Shown here: positions 6,266-12,979 of the stretch, one piece after another
How the letters are laid out: the number at the start of each line of letters is the position of its first letter
Position numbering within the stretch: the first letter of the stretch is position 1
Assembly: GCA_964437445.1 (NCBI GenBank)
Contig: CAYTGR010000084.1
Location: 1-12,979 of the forward strand
Length of the DNA: 12,979 nt
Reading direction: 5' to 3'
From: CAYTGR01 sp964437445
Lineage (GTDB): Bacteria; Chloroflexota; Anaerolineae; B4-G1; SLSP01
Translations under genes and position numbers: made by a program
Notes under the pieces: model-generated
The model's database searches: none
What the model was told of the DNA's origin: nothing
What the model saw: only the letters and a program-made list of their open reading frames with translations

Positions 6266-6302
6266 CTGCGCCCGGTGGCCGATTCAGGCCTGCCGGGCGC
6301 AG
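6266..6302. terminator. Stem-loop terminator between convergent units
   Basis: CTGCGCCCGG (6266-6275) pairs perfectly with CCGGGCGCAG (6293-6302), and an inner GGCC/GGCC pair extends the stem. On the minus strand it is followed by GGTTTTCTCTT, a U-rich tail, so it should end the minus-strand transcript. On the plus strand no U-run follows, so any effect there is weaker. Confidence 0.7.
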
Positions 6303-6326
6303 ATAGTTGGTAAACGAGCAGCCGTC

Positions 6327-7076
6327 TCACCCCTCGGTTGGCCGCGCGCTCCCCAACGCCCACCCGAGCGCCCAATCGGTGAGAATGGCCAGCCAGAGGT
6401 TCTGGGTCTGGAGATAGAGCAGGAGTGAGACCACGGCCAGGACCGCCCGCACGAGCAGGTCGCGGCCCCGGCCAAAGAAACGCCAGTCCTCCCAGCGCAC
6501 CGGGTTCAGCGCCGCCTCCAGCGTCACCAGGCCCAGCCCCACCCAGGCCCCCCAGCTGACCCCCCAGAGCAGAACAAACGGCTCGCGGTAAAAGGCCCAG
6601 TGAACCTGGTGGTAGACAGCTTCGCGCAGCGCCCGCCCGGGCTGATGCAGATAGCGAGCGCCCTCGCCGGTCGCCCGCTGCACCAGGTGCTGGCCGACGA
6701 TGACAAGCAGCCAGCCCCCCCCACCAATCCCGGCGGCCCACCCCACATCGCGGACCCAATCCACCCAGTTAGCCTGGATCAGCGCCGGGGACAGGCTGTC
6801 CGAAATCCAGAGCACCGGCTGTAGGCCCAACCCCCGTTCGGTCAGCGCCCCCTGCCAGAACAGCGCCAATGCCGGGATGCCCACGGCGTAGCTCAACCGG
6901 GCCATCTGCCAGAGCCAGGGCGCGCCGGGCCATTGTCGCCCGCGTTCCACCCAGGGGCTCAGCCGCTCCCCCGGCTGCCGCAGCAACCATTGCAGCGAGG
7001 CAAAGAGCAGTGCTGTCGCTACCGAGGCTGCCAGCCAGAGCCAGCGTTGTTGCAGAGGTAAGGCATTAGCGTCCAC
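6327..7076 (-). CDS. Multipass membrane protein resembling a degenerate CPBP-family protein
   Basis: A 249-residue hydrophobic protein with about six predicted membrane segments (roughly 13-31, 62-78, 111-130, 165-190, 208-222 and 224-242) and many Trp residues. Residues 150-166 read LREAVYHQVHWAFYREP, and 221-237 read YLQTQNLWLAILTDWA. These are reminiscent of CPBP (CAAX protease-like) motif 1 (EExxxR) and the later TGNxWxAIxxH helix. The paired Glu and the helix His are not conserved: only one Glu (152) and an Asp (234) are seen. So if it belongs to that family it is probably not an active protease. The start is a GTG at 7076, only 5 nt after the kinase stop codon, with no good ribosome site, so expression likely depends on coupling to the kinase. 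A terminator follows 25 bp beyond its stop. Family assignment is tentative; the membrane nature is clear. Confidence 0.7.
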   Translation of the reverse strand: MDANALPLQQRWLWLAASVATALLFASLQWLLRQPGERLSPWVERGRQWPGAPWLWQMARLSYAVGIPALALFWQGALTERGLGLQPVLWISDSLSPALIQANWVDWVRDVGWAAGIGGGGWLLVIVGQHLVQRATGEGARYLHQPGRALREAVYHQVHWAFYREPFVLLWGVSWGAWVGLGLVTLEAALNPVRWEDWRFFGRGRDLLVRAVLAVVSLLLYLQTQNLWLAILTDWALGWALGSARPTEG

Positions 7077-7081
7077 GCAGC

Positions 7082-8833
7082 TCAGGCCTTCTTACGGATG
7101 GGGATGGTGACTGTAATCCGGGTTCCCTTGCCCGGCGTTGACTGGATGACCGTTTTGCCACCCACGAGCGTGGAACGTTCCCGCAGGTTCATCATACCGA
7201 GGCTGCTGCGTTCGGCGTACTTTTCCTCTACCTCAGCCACGTCAAACCCCTTGCCATCATCCTCCACTTCAGCAATCACGCTCATGCCGCGCTGGTGCAG
7301 ACGAATCCAGAGATTGTTGGCTTTGGCATGTTTGCGCGCGTTGGTAATCGCTTCTTCTATAGTGTAAAACAAAGCCCCCTGAGCCTCTTTGTCCAGCAGT
7401 TCATCCACCTTATCCTGTGCCTCCAGGTGGATCGGCAGCGGATCGGTCTCCGCCAGCTTCTGGATATACTGGCTCAGCGCTGGGACCAGCCCTTGCGTTT
7501 CCAAAATCAACGGGCGGAGGGTGAAGAGCAGCTGGCGGATTTCCTTGACCGTCTTGCGGGAGAGCTCTTCCACCTGTGCCAGCTCTTCCTGAGCTTTCTC
7601 AGGGTCCTTCTGGATCAACATACGGATGTAGTTGAAACGCATGGTAATGGCCGCGAAGGTCTGCGTCGGCCCATCGTGCAGGTCACGGGCGAGCCGCTTA
7701 CGCGCGTCCTCGTCCACGGCCACGAGCCGCTCTTTATCCGCCATGAGATCTTCGTAGAGACGGGCATTCTGGAGTGCCATCACGGCCTGGTTACAAACTG
7801 CCACGAGCAAATCCTGAAAGTCAGGGACGTAGATCGCCGGTTCCGGGCTACCCAAAAGCAACAAGCCATAGCTTTCAAAACCGGCGCGCATCGGTACAGC
7901 GATGGCCTGACGGCAGTGGTGCATGGAGACCAGGCGGGAGAGCTCCGGGTCGGCGCCCGGATCATTGGTGAGAGCCGGCTCGGCCTTGTCCAGTGCCCGC
8001 GCCAGGATGCCCTCAGTACCGGGGAAACGGGCCCGGGTGTCCTGCGGTGAAAGCCCGCGCGAGGTCGCCACGTAGAGCGTGCGGTCCATGCTGAAGAGCA
8101 AGATGGCAGCAATCTGCGATCCACCGCGCGAGAAAAACTCGCGCAACCCGGCATTGCTCACATCCAGAGCAGCCTCTAACACGCGCTCGTAGCTAAGTGT
8201 CGCACTGAGCGTGCTTGCCAGTTCAAAAATTAGCCGGACGCGCTGGTGCGCCGCCGCCAGCGCCGCTTCGGATTCGCGTTTCTCCCTGACCCGCTCTTTT
8301 TCCAGTGAGAGTTTGATGCGCGAGCCCAGGTTGCTGACCGCGCCACCGGCCACCAACAGCACCACCCCGTTGATCAAGTAAGGGAACATTTTACCCAGGG
8401 CCAGGTTCAAAGCTGTGGTGGAGGGAAGTCCCAGGTTTACCCAGCTGGCCGCCCAGTAAACGCCGACAATGCCCGCGGCCACCAACAGGCTGGGCACCCA
8501 GGAAGCCCGCAGCGCAGTGGAGATGATCGGGATCATGGAAACGAATAAGAGCGGGCTTTCAGTGCCGCGATAGCCGGCCATGAACCCCAGGGTCAGCGCG
8601 ATGTCCAGTAGGGTGATGGCAGGCGGCAACGGCTTGCGGAAAGCATTGAGCAGCATGAAAATCATCAGCAGCAAGTTTGCCACACCGCCGATGATCAACA
8701 ACACCAAAACTACCGGTGGGAAAGGTTCTTCTTTCAGCGCAATCTCAATGCCAATAATCCCGGCCACGGCCAGCAAGAAGAACCAGCGCAGGTTAATGAA
8801 GAGCCACTCTATCTTAAACTCGTGTTCACTCAT
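7082..8833 (-). CDS. NarL-type sensor histidine kinase with GAF domain
   Basis: Numbered from the ATG at 8833 (583 residues), this is a membrane sensor kinase that autophosphorylates on His and would pass the phosphate to a LuxR/NarL-type response regulator. Residues about 10-170 hold six or so membrane helices with short loops. A short helix with KEKRESEAALAAAHQR (about 183-198) links to a GAF domain (about 200-360). HisKA_3 follows, RLARDLHDGPTQTFAAI with phospho-acceptor His386. The HATPase domain has the N box EEAITNARKHAKANNL, G1 VEDDGKGFD (about 523-531) and LGMMNLRERS. Domain length and order match Chloroflexota/Actinobacteria two-component sensors. An alternative in-frame ATG at 8848 sits at the predicted transcription start (leaderless). 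I prefer 8833 because GGGGG lies six bases upstream. No response regulator gene is next to it. The signal is unknown; a small ligand or membrane stimulus is possible. Confidence 0.92.
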   Translation of the reverse strand: MSEHEFKIEWLFINLRWFFLLAVAGIIGIEIALKEEPFPPVVLVLLIIGGVANLLLMIFMLLNAFRKPLPPAITLLDIALTLGFMAGYRGTESPLLFVSMIPIISTALRASWVPSLLVAAGIVGVYWAASWVNLGLPSTTALNLALGKMFPYLINGVVLLVAGGAVSNLGSRIKLSLEKERVREKRESEAALAAAHQRVRLIFELASTLSATLSYERVLEAALDVSNAGLREFFSRGGSQIAAILLFSMDRTLYVATSRGLSPQDTRARFPGTEGILARALDKAEPALTNDPGADPELSRLVSMHHCRQAIAVPMRAGFESYGLLLLGSPEPAIYVPDFQDLLVAVCNQAVMALQNARLYEDLMADKERLVAVDEDARKRLARDLHDGPTQTFAAITMRFNYIRMLIQKDPEKAQEELAQVEELSRKTVKEIRQLLFTLRPLILETQGLVPALSQYIQKLAETDPLPIHLEAQDKVDELLDKEAQGALFYTIEEAITNARKHAKANNLWIRLHQRGMSVIAEVEDDGKGFDVAEVEEKYAERSSLGMMNLRERSTLVGGKTVIQSTPGKGTRITVTIPIRKKA

Positions 8834-8856
8834 AAGACACCCCCGCATCCCGGTAC

Positions 8857-8884
8857 ATTATAACCCAATTCTGTCTTTTTACAA
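8857..8884 (-). promoter_or_regulatory. Promoter of the histidine kinase operon
   Basis: On the minus strand, TTGTAA (8884-8879), a 16-bp spacer and TATAAT (8862-8857). The start is expected at 8850-8849, immediately before the ATG at 8848 and 16-17 nt before the ATG at 8833. Confidence 0.65.
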
Positions 8885-8950
8885 TAAGTAAATTGACACA
8901 AAGGGCCAGCCTTGACCCGCTAAGGCACTCAGCCTTCTCCCGGAATGGGT

Positions 8951-10033
8951 TCACGCTGAGAAACGGATGTGGACGATGTCACCATTCTGTACGAGATACT
9001 CTTTGCCTTCCAGGCGGACTTTGCCGACTTTGCGCGCGGCCACCATGCCCCCGGCGGCAATCAAATCGTCGTAAGCGATCACCTCGGCCCGGATGAAGCC
9101 ACGTGCCAGGTCAGTGTGGATTGCCCCGGCGGCCTCCACGGCCGTCGCCCCGCGACGAATCGTCCAGGCTCGCACCTCATCTTCGCCGACGGTGAAGAAT
9201 GAGTGAACCCCCAACAGGTCGTAGGAGGTGCGCAGTACCCGGCTCAACCCCAGTTCGGTCAACCCAAATTCCTCCAGGAAGACGGCCGCCTCCTCTGGCG
9301 GCAACTGTGCGATTTCCATCTCCAGCTTACCCTGGAACGAGAGGACCGCCGTGTGGCGGTGCTGATAGTGTAAAAGTGCCGCCGGGTCCACCGGGGTATC
9401 GCCCGCGTTCAGCAACACCAACACCGGCTTGAGGGTGAGCAGGCCGAAGCCTGAGAGCGTCTCCTGTTCCTCGGGGAGCAGTTCCACATCGCGGGCCGGC
9501 GTCCCGGCCTCCAGGGCCACCCGTAACCGCTGGAAAAGTAACTCCTGGGTCTGCAAGAGCTGGCGCTCCTCGGCCCGCGCTCCCTTCTTGAGCCCCTCGG
9601 CGATGCGCTCCAGCCGGTTCTCCACGGTGGTCATGTCAGCCAGCAGCAGCTCCGCGTCCAACCGCTCCAGGTCGCGCTGCGGATTGACGCTGCCCAGGGG
9701 ATGAGGCACCCGGTCGCTCTCAAAGGTGCGGACAACGTGGACAAAGGCGTCCATTTTGGCGATCTGGTTGCGCACGGCCCCGCTCAGGCCGGTCTTGGCC
9801 GCCCCCTGATCCAGACCGGCGATGTCGGTGTACATGATTTTGGCGTAGATGGTCTTGCGCGGTTTGAACATGGCGCTCAGCCGGTCCACGCGGGCATCGG
9901 GAACATCTACGACGGCGCTTTCCAGCTCCAATTTGCCGGCGACGGCCGCAGTGGTTGGACGATCACTGCGAGTCAGCGCATTGAAAACGGTAGTTTTACC
10001 GCTGGTAGGCAGGCCAATAATTCCCAGTTCCAT
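8951..10033 (-). CDS. ychF: YchF/OLA1-type redox-regulated ATPase
   Basis: A 360-residue OBG-related P-loop NTPase that prefers ATP and associates with ribosomes; family members act in translation and stress responses. The G domain has G1 GLPTSGKTTVFNAL (7-20), G3 as YTDIAGLDQGAA (68-79), and VHVVRTFESDRVPHPLGSVNP (98-118), the YchF hallmark stretch. A helical coiled-coil insert with ENRLERIAEGLKKG follows (about 122-190). The C-terminal TGS-like domain carries HSFFTVGEDEVRAWTIRRG, AAGAIHTDLARGFIRAEVI (301-319) and EGKEYLVQNGDIVHIRF. Length fits the family (363 in E. coli). The usual GLPNVGKST P-loop is replaced by GLPTSGKTT, keeping the Lys and Thr that contact phosphate and Mg2+. The ATG at 10033 has AGGGAG seven bases upstream. 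A further in-frame TTG at 10048 lies over that ribosome site and is not preferred. A promoter is predicted within the end of the preceding gene. Confidence 0.95.
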   Translation of the reverse strand: MELGIIGLPTSGKTTVFNALTRSDRPTTAAVAGKLELESAVVDVPDARVDRLSAMFKPRKTIYAKIMYTDIAGLDQGAAKTGLSGAVRNQIAKMDAFVHVVRTFESDRVPHPLGSVNPQRDLERLDAELLLADMTTVENRLERIAEGLKKGARAEERQLLQTQELLFQRLRVALEAGTPARDVELLPEEQETLSGFGLLTLKPVLVLLNAGDTPVDPAALLHYQHRHTAVLSFQGKLEMEIAQLPPEEAAVFLEEFGLTELGLSRVLRTSYDLLGVHSFFTVGEDEVRAWTIRRGATAVEAAGAIHTDLARGFIRAEVIAYDDLIAAGGMVAARKVGKVRLEGKEYLVQNGDIVHIRFSA

Positions 10034-10061
10034 AGTTAGCTCCCTCAAAAACAGTGATCAG

Positions 10062-10081
10062 GCTCGCCAATTTCGGCGAGC
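10062..10081 (-). other. Stem-loop in the ychF leader
   Basis: GCTCGCC (10062-10068) pairs with GGCGAGC (10075-10081) across a 6-nt loop. It lies about 28-48 nt before the ychF ATG, inside the leader expected from the TATAAT at 10102-10107. The nearest T-run is 10 nt past the stem (10047-10051), so it is a poor terminator but could act in RNA stability or as an attenuator. Confidence 0.4.
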
Positions 10082-10101
10082 AGCGAACACGCTTCGGCTC
10101 T

Positions 10102-10107
10102 ATTATA
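10102..10107 (-). promoter_or_regulatory. -10 element of a putative ychF promoter
   Basis: TATAAT on the minus strand, overlapping the TAA stop codon (10105-10103) of the upstream membrane protein gene. No good -35 was found 16-17 bp upstream, so strength is uncertain. Start is expected near 10095, giving a leader of about 60 nt. Confidence 0.45.
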
Positions 10108-10741
10108 CCCCACTTTCGGCCTCGTCCGGTCCCAGCGGGCGCTGCCCGAGCACCCGCACGGCCAGCAAACTGAGCGTGGCGTGCAAGCCGGGCAGCAAAG
10201 CCCACAGGATCGGTAGCCAGAGACTCAACCCGCTCAATACCGCCAGAAAAGCGACCCAGACTATCGTCTCCACCGGATGCAACACGGCCAGCATCAAGCT
10301 GGTGCGCAGGGCCTGAAAGAGGTGGGGCCGTTCCGGCTCCAGCAAGACGGCGGGCAGGTAGAAAGAGAGGGCGGTCCAGACCAGCCCCCCCACCAGCCAG
10401 AACGCGGTCAACCAGGGGAGGACGGCCGGCGGGAACGGCGAAGCCTGGGGGTGGCTGTAAAAGACAACGTCACCGATCACAAAGAGGTAGCCGACCAGGA
10501 TCAAGGCCACCGGCGGCCAGAACTGCTTGCCGCGGGTTTTAGCGCCCTCCCAGAAAACCTCCCAGGAGAGGCCGCGCCCCTCCACGGCCCGCTCAGCCGC
10601 CACCCACAGACCGGCCAGCGCAAACGGACCCGGGATAATCACCAAAAAGGCCAACAGGGTCACTAACCCCATGGCCACCAAAAAGAAGCCCTCGTCCAGC
10701 CAGGCGCGCAGCGCCCGCCCGATGACTTTAAAAGGCCCCAT
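10103..10741 (-). CDS. DUF624/YesL-like integral membrane protein
   Basis: A 212-residue membrane protein with about five hydrophobic segments (roughly 20-45, 72-92, 105-125, 145-165 and 172-198). The N-terminus, with LRAWLDEGFFLVAMGLVTLL and then IIPGPFALAGLWV, resembles the YesL/DUF624 pattern, where a proline-glycine kink (PGP) sits in the first helix. A charged loop WEGAKTRGKQFW connects helices 1 and 2. Function of the family is unknown; some members lie beside carbohydrate uptake genes, but nothing in this window shows a substrate. It starts at the ATG at 10741, 1 nt after the upstream stop codon (TAG CATG arrangement). This suggests coupling with the large membrane protein before it. 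An in-frame ATG at 10840 exists but would overlap the upstream gene by about 100 bp in another frame, so it is not preferred. Confidence 0.75.
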   Translation of the reverse strand: MGPFKVIGRALRAWLDEGFFLVAMGLVTLLAFLVIIPGPFALAGLWVAAERAVEGRGLSWEVFWEGAKTRGKQFWPPVALILVGYLFVIGDVVFYSHPQASPFPPAVLPWLTAFWLVGGLVWTALSFYLPAVLLEPERPHLFQALRTSLMLAVLHPVETIVWVAFLAVLSGLSLWLPILWALLPGLHATLSLLAVRVLGQRPLGPDEAESGV

Positions 10742-10742
10742 G

Positions 10743-12979
10743 CTATCGGTATCCCTCCAGCGCCAACCAGGCACGCAGCGGGCCTTCGGTACCGATGACC
10801 GGCGACAAGCGCACCCGCACGCCCTGCACGGGATCGGCAAAAGGCTGCGCCTCCGCCCCCGACAGCCACAGCGAATCGCCCGGGGCCGGAGGCGGATAAT
10901 CCACCCAGCGCTCGCCCTCCCAATCCCACAGCGCTAAGGTGCCGGTATAGGGCACGTAACCGGATGACAAAGCCATCCAGGCCGGTGCTGCCAGCGTCAG
11001 TGTCAGGTGGGTGACGACACGAAGTCGCAGGAAAGAGGGGTAGTCATACTGCACTTCCGTGCTCGGCTGCTGAGTATAAAGCACACCGTCGGAACCGATA
11101 CTGGTATTACCTTGGGTCATGAAGAGAAGCGCCGGACCCAGCTGCAAGTAGCCCTGGGGCGACACGGGGCAGGGGATAGTGTAGAATAGACAGGTCTCGG
11201 CGTAAGAGGTGCCCCCCGTCTCCGCCAGCGGGAAGGGAACGCCTGCGCTGCGGGCCACCAGATAACAGGATTGATCCAGCTGCCGCTGCCGCACGTCATC
11301 CACCACCGCCCCAGGTATTGCCAGCGTGGAGTAAGCATTATAGTAGTTATTAGAAGTGCAGAGGTCATTGTTGTAAGACCAGCTCGGAGTCTGCGTCGTG
11401 GAGAACGGCTGTGAGAAGCCCACCCACTGATCCGCGGCCATGGTATCGGTCAAGGGGACCCAATAGCGGCCGTTGTCCATGACCAAAGCCACATTGCGCA
11501 GCGGCTGCTCGCTCTGCAGGCCACCGCTGAGGAAAGGTTGCCCCTGGTTCAGCGTGATGGTGAAGGCCGTCTGAGGCGTCGGCACCCGGCCAAGCCCTTC
11601 GGTGGCCCAGGTCAACACGCCCTGGACGGCGGTCGTGCTCACGCGCGCGCCCGTTTGGGCCGGGCTCACTACCGCCGGGAACGGCTCGCCGTTGCTGCTA
11701 TAGGTATCATTCAGCCCCAGGCTGCCCCACAGTGGACGCGGCGCGCCCCCCATCTCCCAGCTCAAAGAGCGGGCCTGCGGCGCGTAGAGCGCCATGCTCT
11801 GCACCACCCGGGCCGGCAGGCCCGGACCAGGGACCGACACGTAGGCCACCTGGTGAACCAGGGGAAAGAGGTGGGAGAAAACCCCGTTCAGGGCCAGGGC
11901 CAGGATAATCAACGCCAGACCGACCCAGAGCGGAAAAAGCAACCAGGCCAGGAGCGGGCGTCGCAACCGGCGCACCAACCACCAGGTTCCCGGCCCCATA
12001 ATCAGGATGTAAAGCGGAAAGAAGAGCAACCACTTCCAGATGGCCGCCAGGAACCGGGTCGGAACCTGCGCCAGTGCCCCGGCATCGGGCAAAGCCTGCA
12101 CTGAGAGACTCTGCTGATCGCTCAGCGGCCAGGTCACCACCGGAAGCGCGGCAGGCGGCCAGAACTCCGGCGGCCAGAGCTGCGTCGCGGGTCCGGCCAG
12201 CTCCCAGCCGAGCAGCGTGATCTGCCCGGCCCCGACCGCCTGATGCAGGGCAAAGTGAGAGCCGCCGCGCTCCAGGAAAGACGAGGCACCGGCGGCCGGT
12301 GTCAGCGGCACCGCCGGGACGGTCGTCCCACCCGCCTCGGGGAGCAGGAGTTGGGTCGGCGCGCCAACCGTGCCGATCTGCAGCGGTTCCGGCAGCCCGG
12401 CCAGCACCTGGGGCAACGCCGGCCCGCCCGCCACGACCAGCCGCCCCCCCGCCGCCACCCAGGCCAGCAGGGTCTCGCGCTGCCCGGCAGTCAGATCGGC
12501 GGTGCTGATCCCGTTGAGCACCAGCAGGTCCACCGTATCCCAGGCCGGCGCAGACTCCGGCAGCGTGCTCAGATCGCGCAGGGCAATCTGCGCGGGGCAC
12601 AGCGCCGCCGGGCCGAGAACCAACGCAGCCTGGCGCTCCACCACCACGCAGACAGCCTGGTTGTCAGCTGGCGGTCGCACCCGGACCGGCACGCTCTGGA
12701 CGGTGCCCGCCGGGCCTTCCAGCCGGACCTTGAGGGTAAAGGCACTGGTGTCGGCAAAATAAGGCAGCCGGTATTGCTTTTGGGAATGGGCCGGCAGGAG
12801 CACCGGATAGCGATAAGTCACCTGGTTGACCTCATCCACAATAGCCAGCGTGCCTTCCCAATCAGCGCCCTCATTGGTCAGCCGCACCAGAAATTCCGTC
12901 CAGCCGGGCAGTCGCAGGGAACCCTCCCAGGCCGGCGTCACAGTCATCTGAGGACCGGGCGTCTGAGCCGCCGCGCCAG
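10743..12979 (-). CDS. Large exported membrane protein with GATase-like domain (5' end outside window)
   Basis: The frame is open from the right edge of the window to the TAG at 10743-10745, at least 744 codons. The in-frame codons before the ATG at 12947 read GAAAQTPGPQ, which looks like the end of a signal peptide (AXA followed by Q), so the true start is probably upstream and outside the window. Numbering from the ATG at 12947: beta-rich domain 1-95; GATase/DUF4350-like segment about 97-190 with AWDTVDLLVLNG, LTAGQRETLLAWVAAGGRLVVAGG; a second beta segment to 290; two helices at about 304-324 (WKWLLFFPLYILIMGPGTWW) and 333-353, separated by RRLRRP; then an extracytoplasmic C-terminal part (about 360-734). 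The arrangement (AWV..GGxLvvxGG, then PLYILIMGP, LRR) matches uncharacterised Chloroflexota/Firmicutes membrane proteins. It is probably surface-exposed; I cannot name a function. It is operonic with the DUF624 gene. Confidence 0.75.
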   Translation of the reverse strand, partial: GAAAQTPGPQMTVTPAWEGSLRLPGWTEFLVRLTNEGADWEGTLAIVDEVNQVTYRYPVLLPAHSQKQYRLPYFADTSAFTLKVRLEGPAGTVQSVPVRVRPPADNQAVCVVVERQAALVLGPAALCPAQIALRDLSTLPESAPAWDTVDLLVLNGISTADLTAGQRETLLAWVAAGGRLVVAGGPALPQVLAGLPEPLQIGTVGAPTQLLLPEAGGTTVPAVPLTPAAGASSFLERGGSHFALHQAVGAGQITLLGWELAGPATQLWPPEFWPPAALPVVTWPLSDQQSLSVQALPDAGALAQVPTRFLAAIWKWLLFFPLYILIMGPGTWWLVRRLRRPLLAWLLFPLWVGLALIILALALNGVFSHLFPLVHQVAYVSVPGPGLPARVVQSMALYAPQARSLSWEMGGAPRPLWGSLGLNDTYSSNGEPFPAVVSPAQTGARVSTTAVQGVLTWATEGLGRVPTPQTAFTITLNQGQPFLSGGLQSEQPLRNVALVMDNGRYWVPLTDTMAADQWVGFSQPFSTTQTPSWSYNNDLCTSNNYYNAYSTLAIPGAVVDDVRQRQLDQSCYLVARSAGVPFPLAETGGTSYAETCLFYTIPCPVSPQGYLQLGPALLFMTQGNTSIGSDGVLYTQQPSTEVQYDYPSFLRLRVVTHLTLTLAAPAWMALSSGYVPYTGTLALWDWEGERWVDYPPPAPGDSLWLSGAEAQPFADPVQGVRVRLSPVIGTEGPLRAWLALEGYR

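Noticed and set aside
8922..8936. Small inverted repeat (AAGGC and GCCTT, 5-nt loop) after ychF as a terminator
   Set aside because: The stem is only five base pairs and no T-run follows on the ychF strand.
10742..10840. N-terminal extension of the DUF624 protein to an ATG at 10840
   Set aside because: It would overlap the upstream gene and adds a Cys/Arg-rich non-membrane leader unlike the family; the ATG at 10741 is favoured.
11707..12600. Second minus-strand frame of 297 codons inside the large membrane protein gene
   Set aside because: Gly/Ala/Arg-rich out-of-phase translation of the membrane protein gene, with no motifs.

Overview
The window is GC-rich chromosomal DNA, except for an AT-richer stretch over roughly the first 490 bases. 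The gene set and style point to a Chloroflexota bacterium, probably Anaerolineae-like. This rests on family resemblance: YD-repeat wreckage typical of these genomes, a sortase with Pro-Thr linkers, a membrane NarL-type histidine kinase with a GAF domain, and a YchF with a variant P-loop. No rRNA or other taxonomic marker is present, so the assignment is an inference.

Left part (1-1800) is an accessory, partly decayed region. It holds an AT-rich gene fragment, then broken RHS/YD-repeat pieces. Between two of these pieces sits an intact type II toxin-antitoxin pair: a DUF104/AF2212-like antitoxin and a PIN-domain VapC-type toxin. The RHS pieces on either side share a direct repeat of about 75 bp.

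Central plus-strand part (1800-6235) is a cell-surface region. A GT2 glycosyltransferase is translationally coupled (ATGA) to a polyprenyl-phosphate sugar-1-phosphate transferase that would start a lipid-linked glycan. A second promoter then drives a class I SAM methyltransferase coupled (GTGA) to a sortase, followed by a small C-terminally anchored membrane protein. A strong stem-loop (6266-6302) separates this block from the convergent minus-strand genes.

Right part (6300-12979, minus strand) reads from the right edge leftwards. It begins with a large secreted/membrane protein entering from outside the window, then a DUF624/YesL-like membrane protein, then the GTPase/ATPase YchF. A second minus-strand unit carries a HisKA_3 sensor kinase and a multipass membrane protein resembling a catalytically degenerate CPBP-family protein.

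Five recognisable TATAAT-type promoters can be placed. Two of them (for the GT2 gene and the kinase) put the expected transcription start within about two bases of an ATG, which suggests leaderless mRNAs. No tRNA, rRNA, CRISPR array, transposase or integrase was seen. The most unusual structure is the toxin-antitoxin cassette bracketed by homologous RHS debris. I did not find convincing evidence of an entirely new multi-gene system.
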